5,925 nt of DNA from positions 1 to 5,925 of the forward strand of contig SLSP01000341.1 in assembly GCA_007130345.1 (NCBI GenBank), given 5' to 3'. A program made the translations under genes and the position numbers. Source of the stretch: Thermoflexales bacterium (lineage in GTDB: Bacteria > Chloroflexota > Anaerolineae > B4-G1 > SLSP01). The number at the start of each line of letters is the position of its first letter. Positions within the stretch are counted from its first letter, which is position 1. Shown here in pieces: positions 1 to 5,925 of this stretch. The notes under the pieces are model-generated. The model was not told where the DNA came from. It searched no databases and worked only from the letters and a program-made list of their open reading frames with translations.

Positions 1-1542
1 GAGTTCAGTGGTTATGCCGAAAGCGAGAAACTCTGGCGACCCTTTGACAGCTACACCATGAAAGAAGCCATCGAGGATGGCTTCATCCTCAACCCGCTGA
101 AAAACATTGTGCCTGTGGCGTCCAAAATGCTGTTTGATTTACCCAGCAATCCGCTCGAAGGGTTTACCGAGCAAGAATACAAGGATGCCCAAAAAAAGCA
201 GATCTATGAAAACCGTGAACGTATTGATGCCATCGCTCAGTATGTCGCCGATCTGTTGGTTAAGGACGTGTACCGGCAGATTCGCGGTACGGGTAAAGCG
301 ATGCTGGCCGTTTACTCCATCAAAGCCGCCATTGCTTATCACAGCGAGGTGACACAATACGTTAACCAACTGGTGAAAGAACCCAAATACGCAAAATACG
401 CCGACGCACCGATCCATATCGTATATTCCAGCAACCAAGATGAACAAAGCGCCACCGGACTCAATGGAGGGCTCACCGAAGACAAGGTGCTGGAGAGTTT
501 CGCTCTCAAGAAAAATGGCTTGATGATTGTGGTCGCCAAATTGCAAACCGGCTTTGATGAGAAGAAATTACACACCTTATTTTTAGACAAAGAAATCAAG
601 GGCATTAGCGCCATCCAAACCATTTCTCGCGTGAACCGCACCACAAAATACAAAAACGACTGCAAAATCATTGATTTTTCTTACAACAACGTCAACGTGC
701 AACACATTAAGGACGCCTTCGAGCACTTCTCGGATGTGGTGGTGAGCGATTTTGACCCGTTTAGCGACAAAAAAGTGCTGGATATCTTGCTGACTGAACT
801 CAAAAAGTCAGATATCTACGATAAATTTTTTGCGGTATTCATGGGTATTTACAAGGACGCCGCCAAGCGCGACGCACCAGAAAGCTATTTGGACTTTGAA
901 AGCAGCCTGAAAAAATACATCGACGCCAATCCGCAGCGCACCGCAGATACCAAAGCCAAAGCGGCGCAGTATTTCACCATTCTCAACCGCATTGAATACG
1001 TGATTGAGTTGGACGCTAAGTACAGCGAACCGAGCTTTTTATTCTTCTGGCGGAAATTTAATACGCTCTACAACACGCTGCATCGCAGTAATGAGGTCAA
1101 AGACCCGATCGAGGTGTATTTTGACAACCAGATTGGCATCGTTGAAGTGGTGGCTTACGATTCGCAACCCAAGCCCCAAAAACCCACTGAGGTTGCCGAG
1201 GGTGTACCACCCGGCTACGGTGCGCAGTTTGATATTTTGGCCATCATTGCTGCGCGTAATGAGCAGGAGGCCAAGAAGGGGACACTGATCAGGGAGTTTG
1301 AAGCTAAACTTGTGGAGTTTTTCCGCTTCGTGTGCGAGTCTAACGAGGGCAAACGCTTAATCGTGAAAATCAAGTCACACGTTTCCGAGAATGAAATTTA
1401 TGACAGCTTTGCAAAGATTTATCGTCGCTATAAAGCACTGCATCGGCAGACGGTAGGTGACTACTTTTTCAAGGAAACCGAAGATCTGGTTGAAAAGCTG
1501 TGTGATGACTTTGAAAAACAGGTGTTGAATGAAACTCTTTGA
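1..1542 (+). CDS. hsdR: Type I restriction enzyme R subunit (HsdR), 5'-truncated by window edge
   Basis: This is the motor and nuclease subunit of a type I restriction-modification complex, which translocates DNA using ATP and cleaves DNA lacking the host methylation. The frame is open to base 1 with no stop, so the ATG at 58 is internal and 513 C-terminal residues are visible. The second RecA-like lobe is seen in order: a motif IV-like stretch (GKAMLAVYS, bases ~295-321), motif V (VVAKLQTGFDE, 529-561), a conserved LFLDKEIKG block, and motif VI (QTISRVNRT, 616-642) followed by a KIIDF strand. The remaining ~290 residues are a largely helical C-terminal region, probably for contact with the methylase core. 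The PD-(D/E)XK nuclease and Walker A/B motifs should lie upstream. hsdM and hsdS are not in the window. Sampled lines are AT-richer than the downstream genes, which suggests horizontal acquisition. The family call rests on motif memory, and the helicase class is clear. Confidence 0.9.
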   Translation, partial: EFSGYAESEKLWRPFDSYTMKEAIEDGFILNPLKNIVPVASKMLFDLPSNPLEGFTEQEYKDAQKKQIYENRERIDAIAQYVADLLVKDVYRQIRGTGKAMLAVYSIKAAIAYHSEVTQYVNQLVKEPKYAKYADAPIHIVYSSNQDEQSATGLNGGLTEDKVLESFALKKNGLMIVVAKLQTGFDEKKLHTLFLDKEIKGISAIQTISRVNRTTKYKNDCKIIDFSYNNVNVQHIKDAFEHFSDVVVSDFDPFSDKKVLDILLTELKKSDIYDKFFAVFMGIYKDAAKRDAPESYLDFESSLKKYIDANPQRTADTKAKAAQYFTILNRIEYVIELDAKYSEPSFLFFWRKFNTLYNTLHRSNEVKDPIEVYFDNQIGIVEVVAYDSQPKPQKPTEVAEGVPPGYGAQFDILAIIAARNEQEAKKGTLIREFEAKLVEFFRFVCESNEGKRLIVKIKSHVSENEIYDSFAKIYRRYKALHRQTVGDYFFKETEDLVEKLCDDFEKQVLNETL

Positions 1543-2608
1543 ATGCCAAAATTGCAAACAATTGCTTTACTTCGAGAATACACTGTGCGAAAGCTGTCAA
1601 TCGACCCTAGGGTTTGACCCCGAATCCAGTGAATTACTGGCTTTAAGTCATGCCGGCGGCGACCACTGGCATGGGTTTAATGCCCCCCAGCCCCATTATC
1701 GCTTCTGTGCCAATTCCCAGTACGGGGTTTGTAACTGGCTGGTACCGGCAGACTCGGGCGATGCCTTCTGTCTGGCCTGTCAATTGAATCGCACGATTCC
1801 TGATCTGAGTGTACCGCACCATCTGAACGACTGGCACAAGCTGGAGCGGGCTAAACACCGGCTGATCTACGCCTTGTTACGGCTGAATTTACCCGTGGTC
1901 AGCCGTTTTAAGCAACCGGATATTGGGTTGATTTTTGACTTCTTAGCCAATGATGGGGGAGCGTTTCGCGAATCGGCGCAGGTCATGACCGGTCATGCTC
2001 AAGGCTTGATCACTATTAATGTCGCGGAGGCCGACGATGTTGAGCGCGAACGCCAGCGTCTGACCATGGCTGAGCCTTACCGTACTTTACTTGGACATTT
2101 TCGCCATGAAAGCGGGCATTATTACTGGGAATGGTTAGCTCGCGATGGCGAGTGGTTAGCCCAGTTTCGCCAGCACTTTGGTCATGAACAGCTCGACTAT
2201 AACCAAGCCTTAGACCGACACTACACCCAAGGGCCGCCCTCTGATTGGCGTGACCGCTTTATTAGCGCCTATGCCAGCACTCACCCTTGGGAGGATTGGG
2301 CTGAGACCTGGACCCATTATCTGCACATTATTGACACCCTAGAAACCGCCAATGCCTTTGGTATGCAAATTTGGCCACGCTTTGGCAATGATGCCAGCCT
2401 GTACACGCGCTTGGATTTTGATCCCTATGAGCAAACCCGCTTAGAGTCGCTCGTGGCGGCTTGGCTGCCCCTCACCTACGCCATGAACAGTTTAAGTCGC
2501 AGTATGGGACAACATGATTTGTATCCGTTTGTGCTCGTGCCTGCCGTACTGGAAAAAATGCGTTTTGTCCACCAGAGTGTGCGCCGGATTAACACCTTAC
2601 CGGATTAA
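1529..2608 (+). CDS. Zinc-ribbon, putative zinc-binding metallopeptidase
   Basis: This 359-residue protein matches the bacterial family with an N-terminal zinc ribbon and a putative zinc metallopeptidase domain (DUF2248/Peptidase_Mx type). Two cysteine sets are visible: C6-x2-C9 with C20-x2-C23, and C60/C68 with C81-x2-C84. The catalytic signature is HESGH at residues 193-197 (HExxH) inside a conserved LLGHFRHESGHYYW block. E259 in WEDWAETWTHY is the likely third zinc ligand. No signal peptide or membrane segment is seen, so it is probably cytoplasmic; the substrate is unknown. ATG 1529 is chosen because the family begins just before the first Cys pair and a weak AGG (1520-1522) lies 6 nt upstream. 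The gene overlaps the hsdR stop by 14 nt, so it may be translated by coupling. Peptidase activity is inferred from motifs only. The family is usually seen as a chromosomal gene and is not known to me as a defence gene. Confidence 0.88.
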   Translation: MKLFECQNCKQLLYFENTLCESCQSTLGFDPESSELLALSHAGGDHWHGFNAPQPHYRFCANSQYGVCNWLVPADSGDAFCLACQLNRTIPDLSVPHHLNDWHKLERAKHRLIYALLRLNLPVVSRFKQPDIGLIFDFLANDGGAFRESAQVMTGHAQGLITINVAEADDVERERQRLTMAEPYRTLLGHFRHESGHYYWEWLARDGEWLAQFRQHFGHEQLDYNQALDRHYTQGPPSDWRDRFISAYASTHPWEDWAETWTHYLHIIDTLETANAFGMQIWPRFGNDASLYTRLDFDPYEQTRLESLVAAWLPLTYAMNSLSRSMGQHDLYPFVLVPAVLEKMRFVHQSVRRINTLPD

Positions 2609-2656
2609 TTGTCCCTCACTTGAACGCTGAGCACCACCCAGACCTCTCGTAAGCTC

Positions 2657-2672
2657 AACCCATCGCCGGGTT
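2657..2672 (+). other. Small inverted repeat just upstream of the VWA gene start
   Basis: AACCC (2657-2661) and GGGTT (2668-2672) can pair as a 5 bp stem with a 6 nt loop, ending 5 nt before ATG 2678. It sits where a ribosome binding site would be, and no purine-rich Shine-Dalgarno is visible. It could lower initiation, or simply be chance. There is no T-run after it, so it is not an intrinsic terminator. Confidence 0.3.
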
Positions 2673-2677
2673 AAACC

Positions 2678-3589
2678 ATGCTCGCCATCCTGACTGATTT
2701 CCACTTTCTACGCCCGCTATGGCTGCTGGCCCTGTTGCCGTGGGCAGTGCTGTTGGTGGGATATGCTCGCTGGCAAGCGCGCGGATCGGACTGGCCACAA
2801 GCCTGCGATGCGCATTTGCTACCGCATTTGCTGCTGCCGGGCACGTCCCATCACCAGCGTAGCGGTTTGTGGCTGCTGGGCAGTAGTGGACTGCTGGCCA
2901 TACTGGCACTCAGCGGTCCGAGTTGGGAACAGTATCCGCATACCCTGTACACTCCGCCAGCAGCGCAGGTACTGGTGCTGTCTTTGGATGACTCTATGCA
3001 GGCCACGGATCAACAACCGACACGGCTGCAACGCGCTAAAGATAAAATCAGCGATTTACTGGCGGCAAGTGGGCAACAAGCAGCACTGGTGGTCTACACC
3101 GATGCGGCGTTCAGCGTGGTGCCGTTAACGTATGACAGCGCGACTATTCGCCAACTCTTACCCGTGCTAGAGCCGGACTTAATGCCTGCCTTGGGTCATC
3201 GACCCGAACAGGGGCTGCGCCAGGCGCACACTTTGCTGAGCCAAGCAGGGATTAACGCCGGGCATATTATTGTCATCAGCGATCGCGGTTCACCTGCCGC
3301 AACGACTACCGCCCATGAACTGTCCCGCCAAGGTCACCGCGTTTCCGTGCTGGCGGTGAGTGGTTCTGTTGACCCATCCGGCCTACAGGCTATTGCCCAG
3401 GCTGGTGGTGGCGTTTATGCGCCTTTGCGCCATGACAACGCTGATGTTCAAGCCTTACTGGCGGCCACCCCCAGCGGCGGGGATGGCACGGCGGGTGACC
3501 GCACCGCACTGCGCTGGAAGGATCGTGGCCCTTGGTTGGTGGTAGTGCTGTTACCCCTAGCGGCTCTGGCGTTTCGGTACGGACAATAG
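2678..3589 (+). CDS. BatB-like membrane-anchored VWA domain protein, TPR region absent
   Basis: This 303-residue protein is predicted to sit in the inner membrane. Hydrophobic segments lie at residues ~11-28, ~63-80 and ~285-298. A VWA domain spans ~97-265 between the second and third. The layout and the final RWKDRGPWLVVVLLPLAALAFR block resemble BatB of the Bat (aerotolerance-type) operons, which work with a MoxR ATPase. BatB usually continues into periplasmic TPR repeats, but this protein stops right after the last membrane segment. The metal-ion site (MIDAS) is altered: the usual DxSxS reads SLDDS at 102-106, while T151 (PLT) and D202 (SDR, usually TDG) remain, so metal binding is uncertain. 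ATG 2678 is the earliest possible start, because an in-frame TAA lies at 2672-2674. No Shine-Dalgarno is evident. No moxR, DUF58 or batA gene adjoins it here, so it looks like an orphan. The VWA/BatB-like call is strong and the function unknown. Confidence 0.85.
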   Translation: MLAILTDFHFLRPLWLLALLPWAVLLVGYARWQARGSDWPQACDAHLLPHLLLPGTSHHQRSGLWLLGSSGLLAILALSGPSWEQYPHTLYTPPAAQVLVLSLDDSMQATDQQPTRLQRAKDKISDLLAASGQQAALVVYTDAAFSVVPLTYDSATIRQLLPVLEPDLMPALGHRPEQGLRQAHTLLSQAGINAGHIIVISDRGSPAATTTAHELSRQGHRVSVLAVSGSVDPSGLQAIAQAGGGVYAPLRHDNADVQALLAATPSGGDGTAGDRTALRWKDRGPWLVVVLLPLAALAFRYGQ

Positions 3590-3609
3590 CTATCCAAGCG
3601 TTTTATACT
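3580..3609 (+). promoter_or_regulatory. Possible sigma-70-type promoter for the nuclease/DUF29 genes
   Basis: TATACT (3604-3609) differs from the -10 consensus at one base. CGGACA (3580-3585) matches the -35 consensus at four of six bases, with an 18 nt spacer. Transcription would start near 3616, leaving a leader of about 25 nt before ATG 3641. The -35 overlaps the end of the VWA gene. It would let the nuclease and DUF29 genes be expressed apart from the genes to the left. This was found by eye and is not scored. Confidence 0.35.
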
Positions 3610-3640
3610 GAGACTGGGTTCACTTCAATAGGTCAGCGCC

Positions 3641-5455
3641 ATGCACTTTCCTTACGGCATTAGTGATTTCGCCAAAATCATCCGCAGCGGGCAGTTCTAC
3701 CAAGACCGCACCGACCGCATTCCACTGCTGGAAGCCAGCGGCGATCAACTGGTGTTCATCCGTCCTCGGCGCTTTGGTAAATCCCTGCTGCTGTCGATGC
3801 TGGATCACTATTACGATATTCACCGTGCTGATCAGTTTGCTGAGTTGTTTGGTGGCTTAGCCATTGGGCAGAATCCCACGCCGCTGCATAATCAGTATTT
3901 GATTCTGCGTTGGGATTTCTCCCTGATCAAAGCTCAAGGCGAGATTGGCGATATTGAAGCCGCCGTGCATCAACATTTAAACGACCGCATGAAGGCTTTT
4001 GGTGATGAGTATGCCGCGTATTTAACCCATGCTATCCGCTTGCACCCAAGCAATGCCATATCCTCGCTGGAGTCGGTGCTCCTTGCCACCCGCGCTTCGG
4101 GGCATACAATCTATCTCCTGATCGACGAATACGACAATTTCGCCAATGAAGTGCTGATGCACGGCGGGCGTAAAGACCACTATGAGGCGTTGCTGTACGG
4201 GGAAGGTCTGCTCAAAACCGTGTTCAAAGCCGTCAAGGCGGGTGCCAGCGGTAAAGGGATTGATCGGGTGTTTATCACCGGCGTCTCGCCGATTGTGCTC
4301 GGCGATATTACCAGCGGCTATAACGTCGGTGAGAATATCTATCTGTATTCAGAATTCAATGATCTCTGTGGGTTTACCGAAGAGGAAGTCCATGCTGTAT
4401 TGACGCAGCTTGCCGCTGAGGGTGTGCCGTGGTCGGTAGAGGAAGCCTTAAAGACCATGCGCACGTTTTATAACGGCTACTGTTTTGATGAGCAGGCCAG
4501 TCAGGAGAGTGCGCGGATCTACAACCCCACATTAAGTCTCTATTTTTTTAAACACCTGCACACTCGTCAGCGCTATCCTCAAGAAATGCTCGATGATAAT
4601 TTGGCGATGGATCGCGCCAAGCTGCGGTATATCGCCGGACTGCCCAATGGAGACGCCTTACTCACCCACGCCTTAAGTACCCCAGAGGGGGTCGTGATCC
4701 CGCGTTTAGCCCGACGGTTTGGGCTAGCCGATATGCTCAGTGCGCGTAAAGATGACGCCTTTATGGCCTCGCTGCTGTACTTTTTTGGGATTTTAACCCT
4801 CAACGGCACGGCAGCCTTTAATCAAATGATTCTGCGGATTCCTAATTTAGTCGCCCGTTCACTGTATGTCGAACGGCTGCAAGAACTGTGGTTGCCGGAG
4901 GTCAATGACGTAGCCGAGCTGCGCCAGATCGCCCAAGATTTCTGCCTCAGTGGTGAGATCGCGCCCTTATGCCAATTCATCGAACAACGCTATTTCCCCA
5001 TACTGTCCAATCGCGACTATCGCTGGAGCAATGAGCTGCTGCTGAAAGTCGCCTTCATGACCGTGCTGTTCAATGACCGCATCTACATGATGGTCTCAGA
5101 AACTGAAGTCGATCACGGCTATGTGGATTTAAGCCTGATTGTGCGCCCGGATATGCGCCGGTTTAATGCGCTGGATCTGGTCATAGAATTCAAATACCTG
5201 AGTCTCAAAGACCTTAATCTCAGTGGTGAACAACTCAAAGCCAAAACGCAGGCCGAACTCGCAGCCCTGCCCGCCGTGGTGGCCAAGCTGGACGAGGCGA
5301 CGGAGCAAGCGCAGCGTTACGGGGCGGTGTTACAACAGCGCTATGGGCTGAGTGCGGTGCATCGCTTTGCCGTGGTCGGGATAGGCCTGGAGCGGGTGGT
5401 GTTTCGGTATGTGGATGGTGATGGTTGCTTCGATGAGGATATTGGCATTGAATAG
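3641..5455 (+). CDS. AAA-ATPase-like / PD-(D/E)XK nuclease domain protein
   Basis: This 604-residue protein has the two-domain layout of the AAA-ATPase-like (PF09820) plus PD-(D/E)XK nuclease (PF08011, formerly DUF1703) family. The N-terminal part holds the family's Walker A variant RPRRFGKS (41-48), a Walker B strand YLLIDEYD (158-165) and a sensor-like FITGVSPI (211-218). An NGYCF block follows near 278-282. Near the C-terminus the nuclease core is visible: acidic residues E487/E489, D496 in VDLSL, and E516-F-K518 as the ExK of the fold, followed by a helix ending in QAQRYG (556-561). The key residues look intact, so the gene is probably functional. No signal peptide or membrane segment is seen. 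ATG 3641 begins the usual family N-terminus (FPYGISDF) and has a weak AGG at 3630-3632. Its end overlaps the DUF29 gene. The family is often multicopy in bacterial genomes. Its biological role is not established, and nuclease activity is inferred from motifs. Confidence 0.9.
   Translation: MHFPYGISDFAKIIRSGQFYQDRTDRIPLLEASGDQLVFIRPRRFGKSLLLSMLDHYYDIHRADQFAELFGGLAIGQNPTPLHNQYLILRWDFSLIKAQGEIGDIEAAVHQHLNDRMKAFGDEYAAYLTHAIRLHPSNAISSLESVLLATRASGHTIYLLIDEYDNFANEVLMHGGRKDHYEALLYGEGLLKTVFKAVKAGASGKGIDRVFITGVSPIVLGDITSGYNVGENIYLYSEFNDLCGFTEEEVHAVLTQLAAEGVPWSVEEALKTMRTFYNGYCFDEQASQESARIYNPTLSLYFFKHLHTRQRYPQEMLDDNLAMDRAKLRYIAGLPNGDALLTHALSTPEGVVIPRLARRFGLADMLSARKDDAFMASLLYFFGILTLNGTAAFNQMILRIPNLVARSLYVERLQELWLPEVNDVAELRQIAQDFCLSGEIAPLCQFIEQRYFPILSNRDYRWSNELLLKVAFMTVLFNDRIYMMVSETEVDHGYVDLSLIVRPDMRRFNALDLVIEFKYLSLKDLNLSGEQLKAKTQAELAALPAVVAKLDEATEQAQRYGAVLQQRYGLSAVHRFAVVGIGLERVVFRYVDGDGCFDEDIGIE
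5435..5439 (+). promoter_or_regulatory. Ribosome binding site that decides the DUF29 start
   Basis: GAGGA lies 8 nt before TTG 5448, the best Shine-Dalgarno at any candidate start in this stretch. It supports TTG 5448 over the ATGs at 5409, 5415, 5421 and 5433, none of which has a comparable purine tract at the right distance. It lies inside the end of the nuclease gene. Confidence 0.6.
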
Positions 5456-5915
5456 TTACGAGACTGATGTGGTGGCTTGGGCAAAAGAGCAGGCTGAGCT
5501 GATTCGTGCGGGTCGTTTTGACCTCTTGGACATCGATCATATTGCTGAGGAAATTGAGGACGTGGGAAAAAGTGAGCAACGCGAACTGGCAAGCCGGATG
5601 GCCTTATTGTTAGCTCACCTGCTTAAATGGGCGTATCAGCCAGATCGACGGACGGCAAGCTGGCAACGGACGATCCGCGAACAAAGAAAGGGCATCAAAA
5701 AGCGTTTGGCACGGAGTCCAGGGTTGCAGTCGGTGCTTATTGACGAGGATTGGCAGGCAGAGATCTGGGCTGATGCCGTTGCACTGGCCGCCAACGAAAC
5801 GGGCTTGGCTGATTTCCCCGATTCATGTGAATGGTCCATGTTTGATGAAGTCTTGCAAGAAGACTGGTTGCCTGCCAATCAGCACGGCGGAGACCACAAA
5901 GCATTCATAACATGA
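5448..5915 (+). CDS. DUF29 family protein
   Basis: This protein matches DUF29, a family of small proteins of unknown function that often occurs in several copies in cyanobacteria and proteobacteria. From TTG 5448 it has 155 residues, a normal family length. It starts NSYETDVVAWAKEQ, and DUF29 members typically open with a YETD-like block followed by WA. Family blocks follow in order: LLDIDHIAEEIEDVG (26-40), SEQRELASRMALLLAHLLKW (42-61), YQPDRRTASW (63-72), and near the C-terminus FPDSCEW (123-129) with EDWLP (138-142). It is charged and mostly helical, with no membrane segment, signal peptide or catalytic motif. A longer form from ATG 5409 would add 13 residues of uncharacteristic sequence (MWMVMVASMRILA). 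With the TTG start the overlap with the nuclease gene is only 8 nt, typical of translational coupling. The overlap suggests joint expression with the nuclease protein; a shared function is inference. Confidence 0.85.
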   Translation: MNSYETDVVAWAKEQAELIRAGRFDLLDIDHIAEEIEDVGKSEQRELASRMALLLAHLLKWAYQPDRRTASWQRTIREQRKGIKKRLARSPGLQSVLIDEDWQAEIWADAVALAANETGLADFPDSCEWSMFDEVLQEDWLPANQHGGDHKAFIT

Positions 5916-5925
5916 ACAAAAATCA
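5912..5925 (+). CDS. Possible start of a further gene, cut by the window edge
   Basis: ATG 5912 overlaps the DUF29 stop in an ATGA arrangement and reads MNKN before the window ends. The ATGA overlap is a common sign of coupled genes, and the lysine/asparagine-rich opening is typical of bacterial N-termini. No close Shine-Dalgarno is present: the nearest purine tract, GGAG near 5889, is about 19 nt away. Too little is visible to name a product. Confidence 0.3.

Noticed and set aside
58..60. ATG 58 as the start of the hsdR reading frame
   Set aside because: The same frame is open to base 1 and the upstream codons continue HsdR-like sequence, so the gene simply enters from outside the window.
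139..671. Reverse-strand open frames opposite hsdR (135 and 110 codons)
   Set aside because: They lie wholly inside strongly supported hsdR coding sequence, show no recognisable protein family and have no own context.
2584..2608. Direct repeat CCGGATTAA at 2584-2592 and 2600-2608
   Set aside because: It is short, at the end of the peptidase gene, with only two copies; nothing marks it as an attachment site or iteron.
3761..3784. Degenerate Walker A (RPRRFGKS) in the nuclease protein as a sign of inactivity
   Set aside because: This variant is normal for the AAA-ATPase-like PF09820 family, so it is not evidence of decay.
4707..4726. Hairpin TAGCCC/GGGCTA in the nuclease gene
   Set aside because: A 6 bp stem with an 8 nt loop inside conserved coding sequence and without a T-run; likely chance.
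3571..5410. GTTTCGGTA shared near the ends of the VWA gene (3571) and the nuclease gene (5401)
   Set aside because: A 9 bp match explained by coding FRY in both proteins; there is no flanking repeat or mobile gene to suggest a duplication.
5235..5592. Reverse-strand open frames opposite the nuclease/DUF29 junction
   Set aside because: They are low-complexity, Pro/His/Arg-rich translations antisense to two recognised families.

Overview
The window carries five genes, all on the + strand, plus a few bases of a possible sixth. The longest gap between genes is 69 bp. No RNA genes, CRISPR repeats, transposases or convincing terminators are visible. The protein families point to a gammaproteobacterium-like Gram-negative. 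A DUF29 protein next to an AAA-ATPase/PD-(D/E)XK protein is common in sulfur-oxidising gammaproteobacteria such as Thiothrix relatives, but the genus-level guess is weak.

Bases 1-1542 hold the C-terminal part of a type I restriction enzyme R subunit (HsdR): the second RecA-like motor lobe and the C-terminal region. The nuclease domain and first motor lobe lie to the left of the window. Its stop overlaps by 14 nt the start of a gene (1529-2608) for a zinc-ribbon protein with an HExxH metallopeptidase motif. A 69 bp gap follows, then a membrane-anchored von Willebrand factor A (VWA) protein resembling BatB (2678-3589). It has an altered metal-binding loop and lacks the C-terminal TPR region usual in BatB. 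After 51 bp containing a possible promoter comes a 604-residue AAA-ATPase-like/PD-(D/E)XK nuclease protein (3641-5455). It overlaps a DUF29 protein whose best start is a TTG at 5448. The DUF29 stop overlaps an ATG that may open another gene at the right edge.

The layout looks like an accessory or defence-type region joined to ordinary chromosomal genes. Restriction is the only clear pathway. The nuclease-DUF29 pair looks like a coupled two-gene unit of unknown role. Base composition changes visibly: sampled 60-base lines in hsdR are about 33-38% GC by hand count, those in the peptidase gene about 48-53%, and one in the VWA gene about 65%. This suggests hsdR has a different origin from its right-hand neighbours. 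Whether the peptidase or VWA protein takes part in defence cannot be told from sequence alone.
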